Assembly (NCBI RefSeq): GCF_000208745.1
Contig: NC_030850.1
Coordinates: 186,001-250,000, forward strand
Reading direction: 5' to 3'
Length of the DNA: 64,000 nt
Origin: Theobroma cacao
Taxonomy: Eukaryota > Streptophyta > Magnoliopsida > Malvales > Malvaceae
Position 1 is the first letter of the stretch, and the number at the start of each line of letters is the position of its first letter. The notes under the pieces were generated by a model. That model did not search any database. It had not been told where the DNA came from and saw only the letters and a list, made by a program, of their open reading frames with translations. A program made the position numbers and the translations under genes. Shown in pieces: positions 1 to 19,590 of this stretch.

Positions 1-98
1 GCTGAAGCACAATTCACCATCCCAAACAAGTTGAAATTCCGAAGCAAGCAGAAAGAATAAGCAAATGATGAGATGAAAGATTAAAGAGCAAAACTAAC

Positions 99-856
99 CT
101 CTATCATTGTAATCGTTTGGAGTTTCACCATCCATGCGCTTTACAAATGTGTCTCTGTCAACAAAAGGAAAGAAGGAAAGATGTAGAAATATGACCTTGA
201 AAAATACAAACATTTTACCAGTGGTAGTGAACCTGGTATGAGTGAAATCTAGTATAGCTAGCTGTATTGTATAGGTAATTAATGAATGAAGAGAATGAGA
301 AAACTGACTTATGGAACTGGTTGCTGAAAACATAGAATTTGCGGAGAGGATTGGTTGAGAGAGCTCTAATTCTGTTGTGAACGGCCATGTTCTTGTTCTT
401 AACCTCATCCAGCACCACCGATAGCAGTACCACGTTGTCGATTGCGGGATTCTCAAGCAAGTCGATCTTGTTACAAAAAAAAACACGCAGCACTTTCATT
501 TTGACCAGAAACAGAACGGCAGATGATGGAAGGAATCACTATATTCAAGCAAAAAGAGAAAGAAAGAAAAAAAAAAAAGAACCTGATGAAGAAGGACATT
601 AGTATCGAAAATGAGAATGGCAGAAGCATCCAAACGAGCACGCGAAGTGTCACATGTTTTGCAAGCAGTAGCTCCACAGTAAATGTCGTCTCTCAGATAT
701 ATTTCTCTTACTTCCTGAATCATGCCATAAACAAATCAAAGGCCTTAGCTAGGGTTTTAACTTTTAATTACCTTTCATCAAATAATTACAGAGTAGCAGT
801 ACCTTCTTTATTCTGCCCCCCTTCGTCTTCCTGCTGAAAGTGTTGCTCTGCAACAT
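99..856 (-). CDS. RRP44A: RRP44/DIS3 exosome 3'-5' exoribonuclease, N-terminal part (gene runs off left edge)
   Basis: Catalytic subunit of the RNA exosome, which degrades and trims RNA in nucleus and cytoplasm. Exons on the minus strand: 856-803, 714-583, 466-309, 154-99; the rest lies left of the window, and 1-98 is intron. All four joins keep frame with GT-AG borders. The start MLQSN at 856 begins a short Lys/Arg-rich exon (18 codons), as in other plant RRP44 proteins. The second exon carries the CR3 cysteines (C31, C36, C39 in CGATACKTC) and the PIN-domain acidic residue in IFDTN (D55). The third carries the PIN stretch ENPAIDNVVLLSVVLDEVKN, and the fourth DTFVKRMDGETPNDYNDR. This is established DIS3 architecture; the RNB catalytic domain is not in the window. 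Confidence 0.93.
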
Positions 857-2364
857 CTTCTTTGCCTCCAACAAAATCTCTCGTCTCTTTTTCTTTCTTT
901 CCTTTTTCTTTTCCTTATTTGAGCTTTAAATTTAGTCTTTTTCAAGTTGTGTAGCGGAGGCGGCAAAGAATCAACGAGACTTGTTAAAATCGACGGCCTT
1001 CTACTTGAAGCTTTTAAAACCTAAACCACGACGCATCCCTTCAGTTAACCTTCTACTTGAAGGAGAAGAAAAAAACATATTAAGTGAAAGGAAGAGAGAC
1101 TTGGGAGAGGTTAGTTTAGGGAGAGAACGAAGAGAAAGGTGTCCCTATGCGAAGAGTATGTTCTTACTGAAACGCTGTGTTTGGGTAGTCAAAAAAAAAA
1201 CAAAACAGGAAGAAGAAGAAGGAATGGGCTGCTTATTAGGCTAGGGTGTAATTAAATGTGTTTTTTCTCTTGACTTAATTGATTTAAGTTCAAAATTCAA
1301 GAAATTAAAAAACAAAATAATGATCAAAATTATAAAAAATCAAATATAACATTTTGATGAATTAATTTGTATTTTAAAATTTGTTGAGAAAATTTTTTAA
1401 AAAAACTATCAATACTTTAAAATAATTATTTTTAAATTTTTATTTTAAATTATTATTTCTTACTATTATCATTACTTGCAAAATTTTTTATTTAACATTA
1501 ATTTTTCCATAAGTATTTGAAAAAAAATAATTTTACCCGAAGCCAGGCAGCATTCTAGTGATTTTATGAAAGTTAGATAATACTAGATTAAAATTAGAAT
1601 TTTATTACCATGAAGTCTCGAAATGACGCACTCGTAGTTCTCCACTACCACAATTGCAAAGCAGTAATTAATTTTTCTTCCTTTTTACGTTTATGTTGGT
1701 TACATTAGGCCAACAATTTGAACTTTTTCCTTTCTTAAACTAACACTATAAAACATGAATCATATAAAGGTTGCTTGCGTCAAAATGCTCATATGTAACA
1801 TTCGATGAGTGTCAGGATTAAATTAAAAATATGATAAATACAAAAGATCTAAACTATATTGATTTCTATATCCAACACCTGTACCGGTCTATAGTGTTTT
1901 ATCACGTTTAAGGGATATTTTCGACTTTGACTTCTTTTTCTTCTTTCTTCCTTGACTCCCCTGCCTTCGACGAGTCTTGCTCACCACCCTTGCCGAACGC
2001 ACTGCATCCAAGCTCATCGTCTAGGGAACATGGGCATACAATCTTTTCTGGGTGACTCATCCATCTTCTTTTTTGTTCAAAAAGAAAATCCAGCATAAAA
2101 CAGATAACTTTATAAGTCAATATATGAAATTTGAAAAATTGCAAATCAACTTGTCAATTTTAAAAAGTAAAATACTTTTATCTTTTTAAATTTTGATTAA
2201 AATTATTCAAATATTTATTAATTTTTAAAATAGACATTCTGTTTTAATATTATAAACATCATTAATAAAAATATTAAAAACATTTTTATTAATTTTAAAA
2301 AATTTATTAGATTTTTAAAAAATATAAAAAAAAAACAGTGCTCCCAATGGAGAGTTTTTTTAAT

Positions 2365-2462
2365 TAATAAAATCATATAATAATAATTATAAAAATTAAT
2401 TAAAGATAAAATTNTAATAAAATCATATAATAATAATTATAAAATTAATTAAAGATAAAATT
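2365..2462. repeat. Near-perfect direct duplication of about 49 bp around an N (2414)
   Basis: Copy 1 at 2365-2413 and copy 2 at 2415-2462 differ by a single A in an A run and are separated only by one N. The arrangement suggests the ends of two overlapping contigs placed side by side rather than merged. Confidence 0.85.
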
Positions 2463-3476
2463 ATCTTTTTATATTAACTATGTTAACAAGTTGATAAAAA
2501 TATTAATAATTGATTAATAGTTGAATTTATGTGTCCAATAAAAATTATTTTTTAAGAAATTGTCTATTACGAAAATTAATAGAGCTTCATATAATTTCGA
2601 TTAAAACTCAAACAAGTAAGAGTATTTTATCAATTTTACAAGTCGCAACTTTACTTTCTCTATCTCTCCCAATGAATTTTTACTTAACATTCATTCAAAA
2701 TCTAACTCCTTTGCAATGTATTTTTGATCCTTGTCTTCTTAATTTTCAGTTGACTATACGTTTTTCTTTTTCAATTTATATATTAATGCAAGCAATTCAT
2801 GCCAAATGGAATCGCAGGTGAAAATGGTTAAGGCTAAAGGTATTGATTCCGAATCCCGAGTAGTTAGGGACATAGAGATCATTTTAATGCTATTAGGCGT
2901 GTGAAGGGTCAGATAGCCCGACTTGTACGGCTGAAGACAAATTTTCAACTCAGAATTAGCAATTGCATAAAGTGGAAGAGGGGAATGTAACATTGACTGG
3001 TCAGACGGTAATCTGGTTGCCTCAATGACTCAAAAGTTGTATTTGGGTATTATTTCTTCATTTTAAAGGTTCATTTGGTAAACGGAAAATGATTTGCTTG
3101 AAGAAAATTTTTTTCCTGTAAAATATTATACAAAAAAAATTAATATTTTCTGTTGTTTGAATAAACTATTGAAAATATTTTCTAATGTTTAGATTATTTT
3201 ATGAAAAATATTTTTCATCGTGGTGAAGTTATTTAGGTATTAAAATAATAAATAAGAGTTGATTACAAAATAATATTAATTTTTGATTTTCACTAATTTG
3301 AGATCAAATTTAAGAATGAAAATGAAAATGGACAAAATCAATAATGATATTTTCCAAAGCATTAAACCATATATAAGTAATGAAAATAAACTATAATTTT
3401 CAAAAATTTTCCATCTTAGCACTTGTTTATCATAACTATAAAAATATAAATATTCATCAATCGTGTAAAATATTCA

Positions 3477-3629
3477 AAACCTATACTTATAAATATGTAT
3501 TCATTAAATGATGATCATTAAAATATTTTTTATTATAATTATTAGTAAGGTTTAAACCTATTATAAATGTGTATTCATAAAATGATGATTCTTGAAATAT
3601 TTTTTATTATAATTATTAGAAAGATTTTT
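3477..3629. repeat. Imperfect tandem repeat, two units of about 76 bp
   Basis: Unit 1 (about 3477-3553) and unit 2 (about 3554-3629) share the order aacctat, ataaat, gtattcat, aaatgatgat, then a block of about 25 bases ending ttataattattag. Differences are scattered substitutions and small indels, so this is an old duplication, unlike the one at 2365. Confidence 0.7.
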
Positions 3630-5000
3630 ATTTTATTTATAAATAAAAAATTTAATTGTATTGAATGGTTTCATTAAAAAAATATTTTTTAATTTTAATA
3701 GTGTTGTATAATTTAAATATTAATATTCATCAAATTTATATTCATAAACTTAATATAAAAGTGTTTTTGTTGTTTATTGAAAAATGTCTTACGTCCTTCA
3801 AAGGCGTAAGATATTTTTCGTAATTAACCCTGTTGACTCATAAAATGTTTTTCATTTAAAATTAATTTTTCATCTTCTAAACACGTATAAATCTTGAGAA
3901 CATTTTCTGAAAAATATTTTAATGCAAAACAATGTTCATCATTGAATATAAAACAACTTTTTATACATTTTGTAGTGAATTATCTTTGTAGCTATATAAA
4001 ATATTAATTGGCAGCATGACATATAATGATACTATATATGACATTATTATAGTAAACTTGTATCTAACTTGTTTCATGGTTACTTCATAATAAAATATAT
4101 TATCAAATCATTGAATTATATGTCAATTAATAACTCTTACAGGGTCAATAAGTAGTTTAAAGTAAACGTTACTTTTTGCCAAACGTAGTTAATTTCTTTT
4201 CACATCATGTGGCTAGTTTGATTTGTATAATCTATGATACTAATATATACTCGTATAATCTAGGGTACCATTTGTAATTGAATTTGTTTTAAACTTCTTT
4301 CCTTAAATTTTGATTGAATTTAACTAATTGCGAGAGATGGATTAGGAATAAGATGAGTTTAGAATAGAGACTCTTTTTAACATTATTTTATTTTTTCAAT
4401 AATTGACAAAACATCTCGCACAAATATGTTAAGTTTTAATAATACATATCTATAATTGTTTTTCTAATTGAATCAAGTCATTATTAAGAATATTTAAATT
4501 CGATTCCATTCATTGATTATTCAAATTAATTGAAACCTGAGTGGGAAACATGATAATGGTAGTAAACAAGTTAAATTCATCAATTCATATAATGTCCAAA
4601 TAGTCATCGTAGTTTGCTTTGTTTAGAATAAACAATTAGTTTGATTGAGAAAGATAAAAGTATCAAATAATCGATGGAAAAAAAAAAAAAAAAGCTTAAT
4701 TGTAAGGTTCGAATAATGGCGGGGGCGGCTCCCGCTATTTGTGAAAAATGTAGTGGTAAGGTAGTAATCAAAAGCAAGCAAGCAAAGCCGTTGGCGTTGG
4801 ATGCAGACAAATAAAACCCAAAACCCACCCGAGTCGGGGATCCTAAGATTACAGGCCCCGATCAAGGTTGGAATCTTCCTACGCTGCAAAAAAATTTTCT
4901 TGGCCTTTAAGTAACCAAACTCCACCAAAATTCAAAACATAGCTTTCCACATTATTTGTGCCTGTTTTCCATCTCATTTGATATCAAATCAATCTCCCGA

Positions 5001-8000
5001 ATGAGGCTTCTTTTGTGTTTCCTGTTGCTCCTAGCCTCTGCTTTCTCCACCTTCACCGCAAACTACATGTCGGCCGCCGAGAACAGCGCAATCCTGCTCT
5101 CAACTTCGCCGACTCCGAGAGTCGGAGGAAGATCGCTCTTATATCTCCCGTGAGTTTTTCTTTTCTTTTCTTTTTTTATTGAGAGTAATTTGTTTGTTAT
5201 TCCAATCAGGCAATCGTCACAGATTAAAAGGTTATCTCTCATTGTTCAAATGCTTTACTGCTTACTTATAATATTACTTAATAAATCGAGCTTTTGGACA
5301 GCGGTTGTAGAATTTCACATTGTTTAGTTTTGATTTCGCCATTTTTAAATATTCCTGCTACTGCTCAGCACTTCCTACGTTGAACAGTGAACACGAAACA
5401 GAATTAGCTGCTAGGGCGGATGGTACCATTGTTTTAAGGACTAAAAAGTCAAAGAGAGTAATCTGGTCGTTTGCCTCAGAATCTCCTATTTACTCTTCCT
5501 ATCAGGCTCCACCCCCCTCTGATAATGGCAATGAAAATGCCTCCCCACCAACCGCTGCTTTCTTTATTGATTGTGGAGACGACTGGGAGCTCTACGCGCA
5601 TGCCACCCACTCTAATAAAATGGTATGTGCAAATGCATTCTGGGTTTTCTGCTTCGGTTTTTTTGTGATGTACCTGTAGATTTTGCCTCTCAAATATCCT
5701 TGTTTTTCTCAATTTACCCTATCATTGCACGAGGTTTTGTGTGCTTGAAAACTGTTGGTACCATCTCTTTTGCCATTGCCCACATCTATCTTAATCTTTA
5801 TCTTATTGTTGGCCTTGCAGAAACTTTCTGTCACTGTTGAAGAATTTGTCAAGCACATGCCCCATGTATCCGAGGATGGAGCAATCACGCTTGGCTCTAA
5901 GAGGACAACTGTGTATGTGGTTGATGCTATGTCCGGAAGACTACTGCATGTTTATAGGTCACCTGATTCTCCATCCATGTTGGAGAGTGACAAAAAGGAG
6001 ACTTCTTTATATGATAATGATAATGGCAATAAGGAGCTGTTGAAGTCTGCTGCTGCTAACCCTGCTCAGCAGCGATTTCACATCACAAGGACTGATTACA
6101 CACTGCAGTCTTTCCATCCTAACTCCGACAAGATTGCATGGAGTCTGATGGTCGCTGAAATTGGGGCTGCTTTACTTTGCCAGGATGTTGATGTTCCTTT
6201 CATAACATCTGCACTGAATTCAAGCTATGAGCTTCCTGAAATTGGCAGTGATTTTGATTTGCCATTTCCATGTCAATCAAAAGGTGTTGTTATTCGGGAG
6301 CAGGATACATCAGAAAATATAACTACTTCTCATCATCATGATCCAATGCTCCCATTGCCTGCTTCACATGTGCCTACTTTGCAGGCCAACCTTGGTTGGT
6401 CATCAGATGACCATCATAATAGGAAGATGCATCTAGCGGCTGCTCCAGAGGCAAAGCTTCAGTTGCAACCCAAAGTTGATAATTTATCAAACCTTTCTGA
6501 CAAAAGTGACAATAAAACAACTGTCCTTCTGCCTCCCTTGGAGAACAATGATTCTAGAATAGCTGATGTGCATGATCTGAGAACACCTCTTACTGATGGC
6601 CAAAGAATTTTTTCCAAATATTTAGTAGTATTGCCCTTTATTTTATTTTTCATAATTTTAGTGGGCTTTGTCACCTATCGCCGTATTCTTGTGGCTAAAG
6701 AGCTTACTGCATTAAAGGACCAGCCTGTCACTAATTTAAATGTTAGGCCTTCCAAGAGGAAGAAGTCCCGAAGATTAGGAAAGAGTAATGGACCTGTTGA
6801 GAAAAAGGATAAGCACACATCATCTGAAAGTGAGGATGGATTTTCACCCATTTATGGTGACAACAAAATGTTGCTGGACCTTAATAAATTTGTTGATGGT
6901 GGCACTGATGGACGTAGAATTGGCAAGCTAGTTTTATTTAGCACAGAAATTGCAAAGGGAAGCAACGGCACAATTGTCCTGGAGGGATTGTATGAAGGTC
7001 GAGCAGTTGCTGTGAAACGCCTTGTCCAAGCTCATCATGATGTCGCTTTCAAAGAAATTCAAAATCTCATTGCATCTGACCGGCATCCAAATATTGTTAG
7101 ATGGTATGGTGTGGAGTATGATCAAGATTTTGTGTATCTTGCTCTGGAGCGTTGCACTTGCAGTCTGGGTGATTTGGTTCAAATGTACTCAGATACATCT
7201 CAAAACCCAGTATTGAACGAGGATCAAGCTACAAGTGCTATGATTGAGCATAAAATTCGCTTGGATTCAGTGAAAGGTATCATGACGGATGTTAATTTGT
7301 GGAAACCAAATGGCCATCCATCGCCTCTTTTACTAAAACTGATGAGGTTAGTTTGAACTTTTATTTTCTGTTAAACTGATGAGGTTCATTTACTCTTGGA
7401 TTGATAAGATACAGGGAACTACTTTATCCTAATCTTCTATCTTGTTAACTTTCAATTGAAGTCAATAGGTCTCACTTGATTCCAGATTTGAATTAGTTTA
7501 GCATCTGCTTCATCCTCTACATTGCATCTGTTACACAGGGATGTGGTTTCTGGTCTTGCTCATTTGCATGATTTGGGAATTATTCATCGAGACTTAAAGC
7601 CTCAAAATGTGCTAATAATTAAGGAAAAAACAGTGTGTGCAAAGCTTTCTGATATGGGCATTAGCAAGCGCCTTCTTGAGGATAGGTCATCCTTGGGTCA
7701 CTATGCTACTGGCAAGTATCTTCACTGTTTACATTTTCTGTCAGTCTCATTATTTATCCATTCTACTGGAAATTTATGCTGGCTAATGCTACTCGCATGC
7801 AATGAGTTGTTCTATTTACTTAAACTTGGGCTTTAGCAGCCTAGTTGGTTGATGTACTCATATATTCTATCAAGGCCTTAGGGTAAAAAGTTAAGTTCTT
7901 CCAAATTTTGTATTGGAACTTGCAACCCAAGAAGATGCAGCTTATGACCTTTTATTTTGATGCCTATTTTAACAATTTGACCATCGAACCTTTAACTGGT

Positions 8001-9573
8001 TATTGGTGCTAGTGTCTGATATTGCAAACTTAGTTGCAGCTTGTGGTAGTTCAGGTTGGCAAGCACCTGAGCAACTTCTTCACGGACGCCAAACACGTGC
8101 AATTGATTTATTTAGTTTGGGTTGTGTCCTTTTTTTCTGCATCACTCGGGGTAGGCATCCATTTGGCAATCATCTTGAACGTGATATCAATGTTGTCAAC
8201 AACCAAGTGAACCTCTTTCTAGTGGAGCAGATCCCTGAAGCTGTGGATCTGATTTCTTGTTTATTGAAGCCTGAGCCTGAATTGAGGTATGATGCTTGTT
8301 TTATTTCACTGTCAATTTTGGCAAGCTTTCTTTAAGTGCGATTAACTTGATACTTGCTGTGCAGTAAACTCTTCTTTAATCATCTGGTTCACAATATATA
8401 TTTTCCTTTTATGTTCATAAGATATTTCTCACTTGCTTTCAGGCCAAGTGCATTGGAGGTGTTGCGTCATCCTCTATTCTGGAGTTCTGAGATGAGACTC
8501 TCATTTCTTCGGGACACTAGTGACAGGGTTGAATTAGAAGATAGGGAGGCTGATTCTGACATCTTGAAAGCATTGGAGAGTATTGCAACGGTGGCTCTAT
8601 GTGGAAAATGGACTGAGAAAATGGAACCTGCATTCATTGCTAACATTGGCTATTACCGCCGATATAAGTTTGATAGTGTTCGAGATCTGTTGCGAGTCAT
8701 GCGAAACAAGTTGAATCACTATAGAGAGCTTCCCAAAGAAATTCAGGTTTGAATCTAAACCTAGAAGTTCTTCATTAAACTAAGCTTGTTGGTCAAGTTT
8801 GCAATGAATAGATGAAAGGTGTCCTTGATTTAGCATGGTAATGAGTTGAGTCGGGCTTTAGACCTCATCCATTTATTAAGTATAATATGAAAATCAAACC
8901 TGATTCTTTAAGATCTGCCATCAACTTGAACCCAGTTTTTCAAGGTATTTGTTCTCTTGTTTTTTTTTTTTTTTTATCACTTTGACAATCTTATCTGAAC
9001 CTGTGTTTTTGTTGAGTAATACACTATTACAATATGCCAATAATCATAATGATTTATGTTGGAGAAGAAAGGGGGGAGGGGAGGATGGCGGAGAAAGAGA
9101 GGAGGGAGTGGACTAACAATCTGGCATGCTGTGGTAAGTGGCGGAATCAGAATTTCATGTTTGAGGGGTAAAAACAATGTTTATAAAACAGTAATATTAA
9201 AAGTTCCATATTTATAGAGACAAAATTATAAAATTTAAAAAAAAAATAAAAAAATTATAAAATTATAAAATTTTTAAAGGAGAGGTGGGGGCCGTACTAG
9301 CCCCCCTCCTCCGCTTCTGGTTGTCGTGATTTTTGAGATGCAAACATGAACCTCAAAAAACATGTATTTAGTGCCCTAAACATTTGTTATTTGTGGCTGA
9401 CAAATTTTTTTGGGCTACTGTTGCAGAAACTAGTAGGGCCGGTTCCAGAAGGCTTTGATGGTTATTTTGCTACTCGATTCCCGAGACTCTTTATTGAAGT
9501 ATACAAAGTTGTTTACAGACACTGCAGGGAAGAGGAATCCTTTCAGAAGTACTTTAAAAGCAATGCTGTTTAA
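5001..9573 (+). CDS. IRE1: IRE1, ER-membrane kinase/endoribonuclease of the unfolded protein response
   Basis: Senses unfolded protein in the ER lumen and, on oligomerising, splices bZIP60-type mRNA with its cytosolic RNase. Exons: 5001-5149, 5388-5622, 5821-7346, 7539-7711, 8040-8286, 8443-8746, 9427-9573; all phases agree and give 926 aa. An N-terminal signal peptide (MRLLLCFLLLLASAFS) supports the start at 5001. The lumenal sensor region follows, then one transmembrane helix near residues 395-417. The kinase has a Gly-rich loop near 495-507, Lys527 (AVAVKRL), HRDLKPQN with Asp655, DMG with Asp675 in place of DFG, and APEQL. The C-terminal KEN RNase domain ends FQKYFKSNAV. Intron 4 appears to use a GC donor at 7712. 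Symbol given at family level; IRE1a versus IRE1b not decided. Confidence 0.95.
9139..9320. mobile_element. Possible small MITE-like insertion inside the last IRE1 intron
   Basis: A stretch of about 180 bp begins agtggcggaatcag and ends cctccgcttctgg, giving imperfect inverted ends sharing AGxxGCGGA. The interior is AT-rich with A runs, then a G-rich and C-rich hairpin-like segment (gtgggggccgtactagcccccc, 9285-9306). Inverted ends are short and no clean target-site duplication was found, so this is tentative. Confidence 0.35.
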
Positions 9574-10186
9574 AATCTAAGAAGATTAATGTCTCAAAGG
9601 TGTTGGTGTAGATAGCTGAATAAGACTGTGGCAATGCTTCTGATGTCTTATTCACCGGCCCTCGCAGGTAGTGTATAGTTTGTAAATGTTTATTGGCTGT
9701 GATGTAATAATGTATATATTTGTTATTCCTTTTATATGGAAAATGTGTAAAATTTGCCATTGCCATGTGAGACTTATTGGGGTGAATTCTTGAAGTCAAA
9801 ACAATGATAGAAGAAAGAAAAGGAAAATGTAACTAAGCCTGTACAAATACAATATTGAAGATCGATTTTTATTATTTGCATTCGAGTATTTGACTCATTA
9901 GTTGATATATAATCTCTTTTTTAAAGAATAGAGTCCGAATCTCCTTTCTTTCAATTATATAAAAAAAAAAAATACTGAAGATCAAGCTGCTAACATACCT
10001 TTCTTTCACAAATTGATATGAAGGAGGTTATTTTGTTAAAGACCCAGGCAGAGTGAGACCTGCCTGCAGATGACCATGCAATAATATTACAATTACCCAA
10101 GCTTTTGGAGAGCAGATTCTGATATCCAGTGTATCATGACAATGGCAAAGTCCCCGGATAATCCATGTATATCATATACTGTGGAA
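9574..10186. other. Convergent 3' regions of IRE1 and GLR copy A
   Basis: Follows the IRE1 stop at 9571-9573 and precedes (on the minus strand) the GLR stop at 10187. AT-rich and consistent with two facing 3' UTRs. No gene or repeat seen apart from an A run at 9961-9972. Confidence 0.6.
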
Positions 10187-13664
<3,478 letters not shown>

Positions 13665-16028
13665 TAGAGTTGCTCTGATAAACGAAAAATAAAGTAAGGT
13701 TAAGTGAAAATTTGTTTCCACGAGAAGGTAATCACACAATAGAACTCAGCAGATCCGAATATAGTATTCAAGAGAAACAAAAACTAACACAAGATAGTAA
13801 GCAGAATATCGAGTGTCTGTTAATCCGCAAAACCCAGAAAGACCCAAGAAGAGAAAAAGGGAAAACTTAAAACATCGAAAGAAAATATAGTACTAACTAA
13901 CTACAGACACCAATAAAAACTGGCTTTGCCAGTGCTAGCCATCAAATCAAATGGTAGTAGCTGTAGCAAGAAAAAGAGGTGAATTTACATGACAGCAAAC
14001 TCAGTAAAGAGACCATAGTAAAAGATGAAAAGCAAATGCAAGGAGACGACTTTTGAATCAAAGAGGGCTGATTAAGTTACGAGGAAATGATTGATAAGAA
14101 ACCACTGAAGGAAGAACATAACTCACAATAACAGAATAGGTGTGGCAAAGTAGACTCGTCAGCAGCCATGAATCTTGAGTTTTAACCCAAAGAGGAGGAT
14201 TGACTGAGCACCCTAAAGGGGCCTCCTGACTCGTGAGGTTGGAGGAAAAAAAGGAAATTTAATGAAGCTTCAAGTAACTAGTTGTCTGAGTTAATGTAAC
14301 CGAGCCTGAAACTGTAAATGGAAGACTCCAACAAGAAGTTCATAATAACAAGTAGTAGTAATACACATCGTTTAACATGTGCAAAACTGACTCAGTTTCA
14401 CTTTGAGATTGGAGCCGCTATTAAGCTTTCATGAACGGTGGAGAAGTTAAGAGGATAATCTGTGACCATTGTCGCGTATTGGTACATGAATTTAACGTCT
14501 GAGGATGAAAATTAATGAGAAGGAAACAGAGCGCTGAGAGAGAGATCGTGACGTGGAACGTAGAATGACAACGTCGAGCAGAACAGAAGGCATTCTGAGG
14601 TTGAAAAGACAAATGAGTGGCCCCCTAGTGGTGGTCCTGTGTTACTCACTATGAATATAAGATGCACTAATTCACAAAACCAGAGCGGCCCCATCTAAAC
14701 ATCTTAGCAAATGGAAATCAAACTCACGCCAGAGTCCAGAGGTCCAGACTACAACTTGGATCGAATTCCAAACCCATCTCAGCGCTGAAAAGTGAAAACA
14801 GGACATGATATTTTAATCCCAGACACCATCCCTTCTGTTAATGCCCGAGGACCACCAATTGTAAGTGCTTGTTCTTCCTCTGCCGCACTACCAGGCTTTT
14901 GCTCATTCTGCTCGTTGACCTTGTGCATTTCTTACATCATCCGTGCGTTTTGCGTGCTTCATTGCTGCGGTAGACCCTAACGAGAGAGGTCATTGTGACA
15001 GTGCTTGCTGGAGCCTATATATGTTGCCTTTAAGGGCTTCAGGCTATATCTGGTACCGTGGTCAACTCATATTGAAGAACTTCAACCACTTTTCTTACGA
15101 AATTGTACTAGTTCGAAGTTTTCATCGGAAACGGGCCAACAATACTCTCTCTCAACGTTTACAATGTGTTACATTGACAACGTTGGTAGGGGCTATGAAT
15201 CTTTCCTGATGGCTCGACTTACCTAATTCCAGACATGCCCCAAGTAAATAAACCAATCATGCAGATGTTGGGCACATAAAAATATGATGATTACGGACAA
15301 GGGCTCATTTGGCTCTTCCAAGTAACTTGTTCAAATACAGCAGTTTTTAATTGGTGTGGTGGAGCCCAAATGGTTGGTCCACAGTTTAGTTTTGTCTTCC
15401 ATTCTTGTCAGTTTTCACTGTCTAATGAGGAGTGAATTTATCTAAATGCTTGTGTTAAAAATTTTTACATTTGGACTTTTTAGACAAATTAATCAAGCAG
15501 TTTTTTGCACCTCCAAAACATCCCACATGAAAAATTAAATGTCATAAGAAAAAGCCATGTTAAAGGAACTCAAAAAGAGCACATAGTAGATGAGTTCTAA
15601 TAGCTCTGGAGGCAGCGCTGGAAACTTAATTCCCTTTCCCACAGTAGGCTAGGGGAGGGGGCGTGCAAATTACTTGTACCTAGCTTGGTTCCAATGCTTT
15701 ACTTTCTTTCCTTTCATGATTACTCTCTGTTGCTGTTTTGAATAATTGATGAAGTCAATATAAATGCTAATTAAACTAGTAAACAAATTTGCAAATGCCA
15801 TTAGCCATCTTTTTTTGACCGTCTACTAAACCATTTACATACCTTAATCTCAATTAAATAGAGTCTACACCCACCTTAATAGGTTTTCATGAAATTTGAC
15901 AACAAATGTACACGCAGATGGCTGAAAACTAATTTCAGTGATCCTGCAGTGCAGCCGCAAAAGACCAACTTTTTTTTATACCCAAACTTTGTAACTAAAG
16001 GTCTCTAGAGAACCTTGTACATACAGTA
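13665..16028. other. Promoter/5' UTR of GLR copy A and 3' flank of copy B
   Basis: No coding region recognised. The first part, to about 14600, is probably upstream transcribed sequence of copy A; an AG just before the start codon (atcag then agcaactctaatg on the minus strand) would allow a 5' UTR intron. The remainder up to 16028 is unremarkable spacer and the 3' UTR of copy B. Short open frames at 14792-15226 have no recognisable homology. Confidence 0.55.

Positions 16029-19590
<3,562 letters not shown>

Larger units (their letters stand above)
857..5000. other. AT-rich intergenic spacer between RRP44 and IRE1 (divergent promoters at both ends)
   Basis: No convincing coding region. From about 1250 to 4700 the sequence is very AT-rich with long A and T runs. 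The RRP44 promoter and 5' UTR lie at about 857-1000 and the IRE1 promoter at about 4700-5000. Contains two local tandem duplications (2365-2462 and 3477-3629, listed separately). Short open frames at 981-1244, 1908-2144 and 2531-2821 have low-complexity translations and match no family I recognise. Confidence 0.7.

Noticed and set aside
981..1244. Open frame of 87 codons in the RRP44 upstream region
   Set aside because: Low-complexity Lys/Arg/Glu-rich translation, no homology recognised, lies in probable promoter/5' UTR sequence.
4700..4760. tRNA-like ggttcgaa near a GC-rich stem
   Set aside because: No cloverleaf or A-box at the right spacing; the GC stretch is a short isolated palindrome.
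4956..5000. Longer N-terminus for IRE1 starting at 4956
   Set aside because: The first codon there is TTG, not ATG; the ATG at 5001 is followed directly by a good signal peptide.
7701..7702. GT donor at 7701 for IRE1 intron 4
   Set aside because: Weak consensus and would remove conserved activation-loop residues; GC donor at 7712 preferred.
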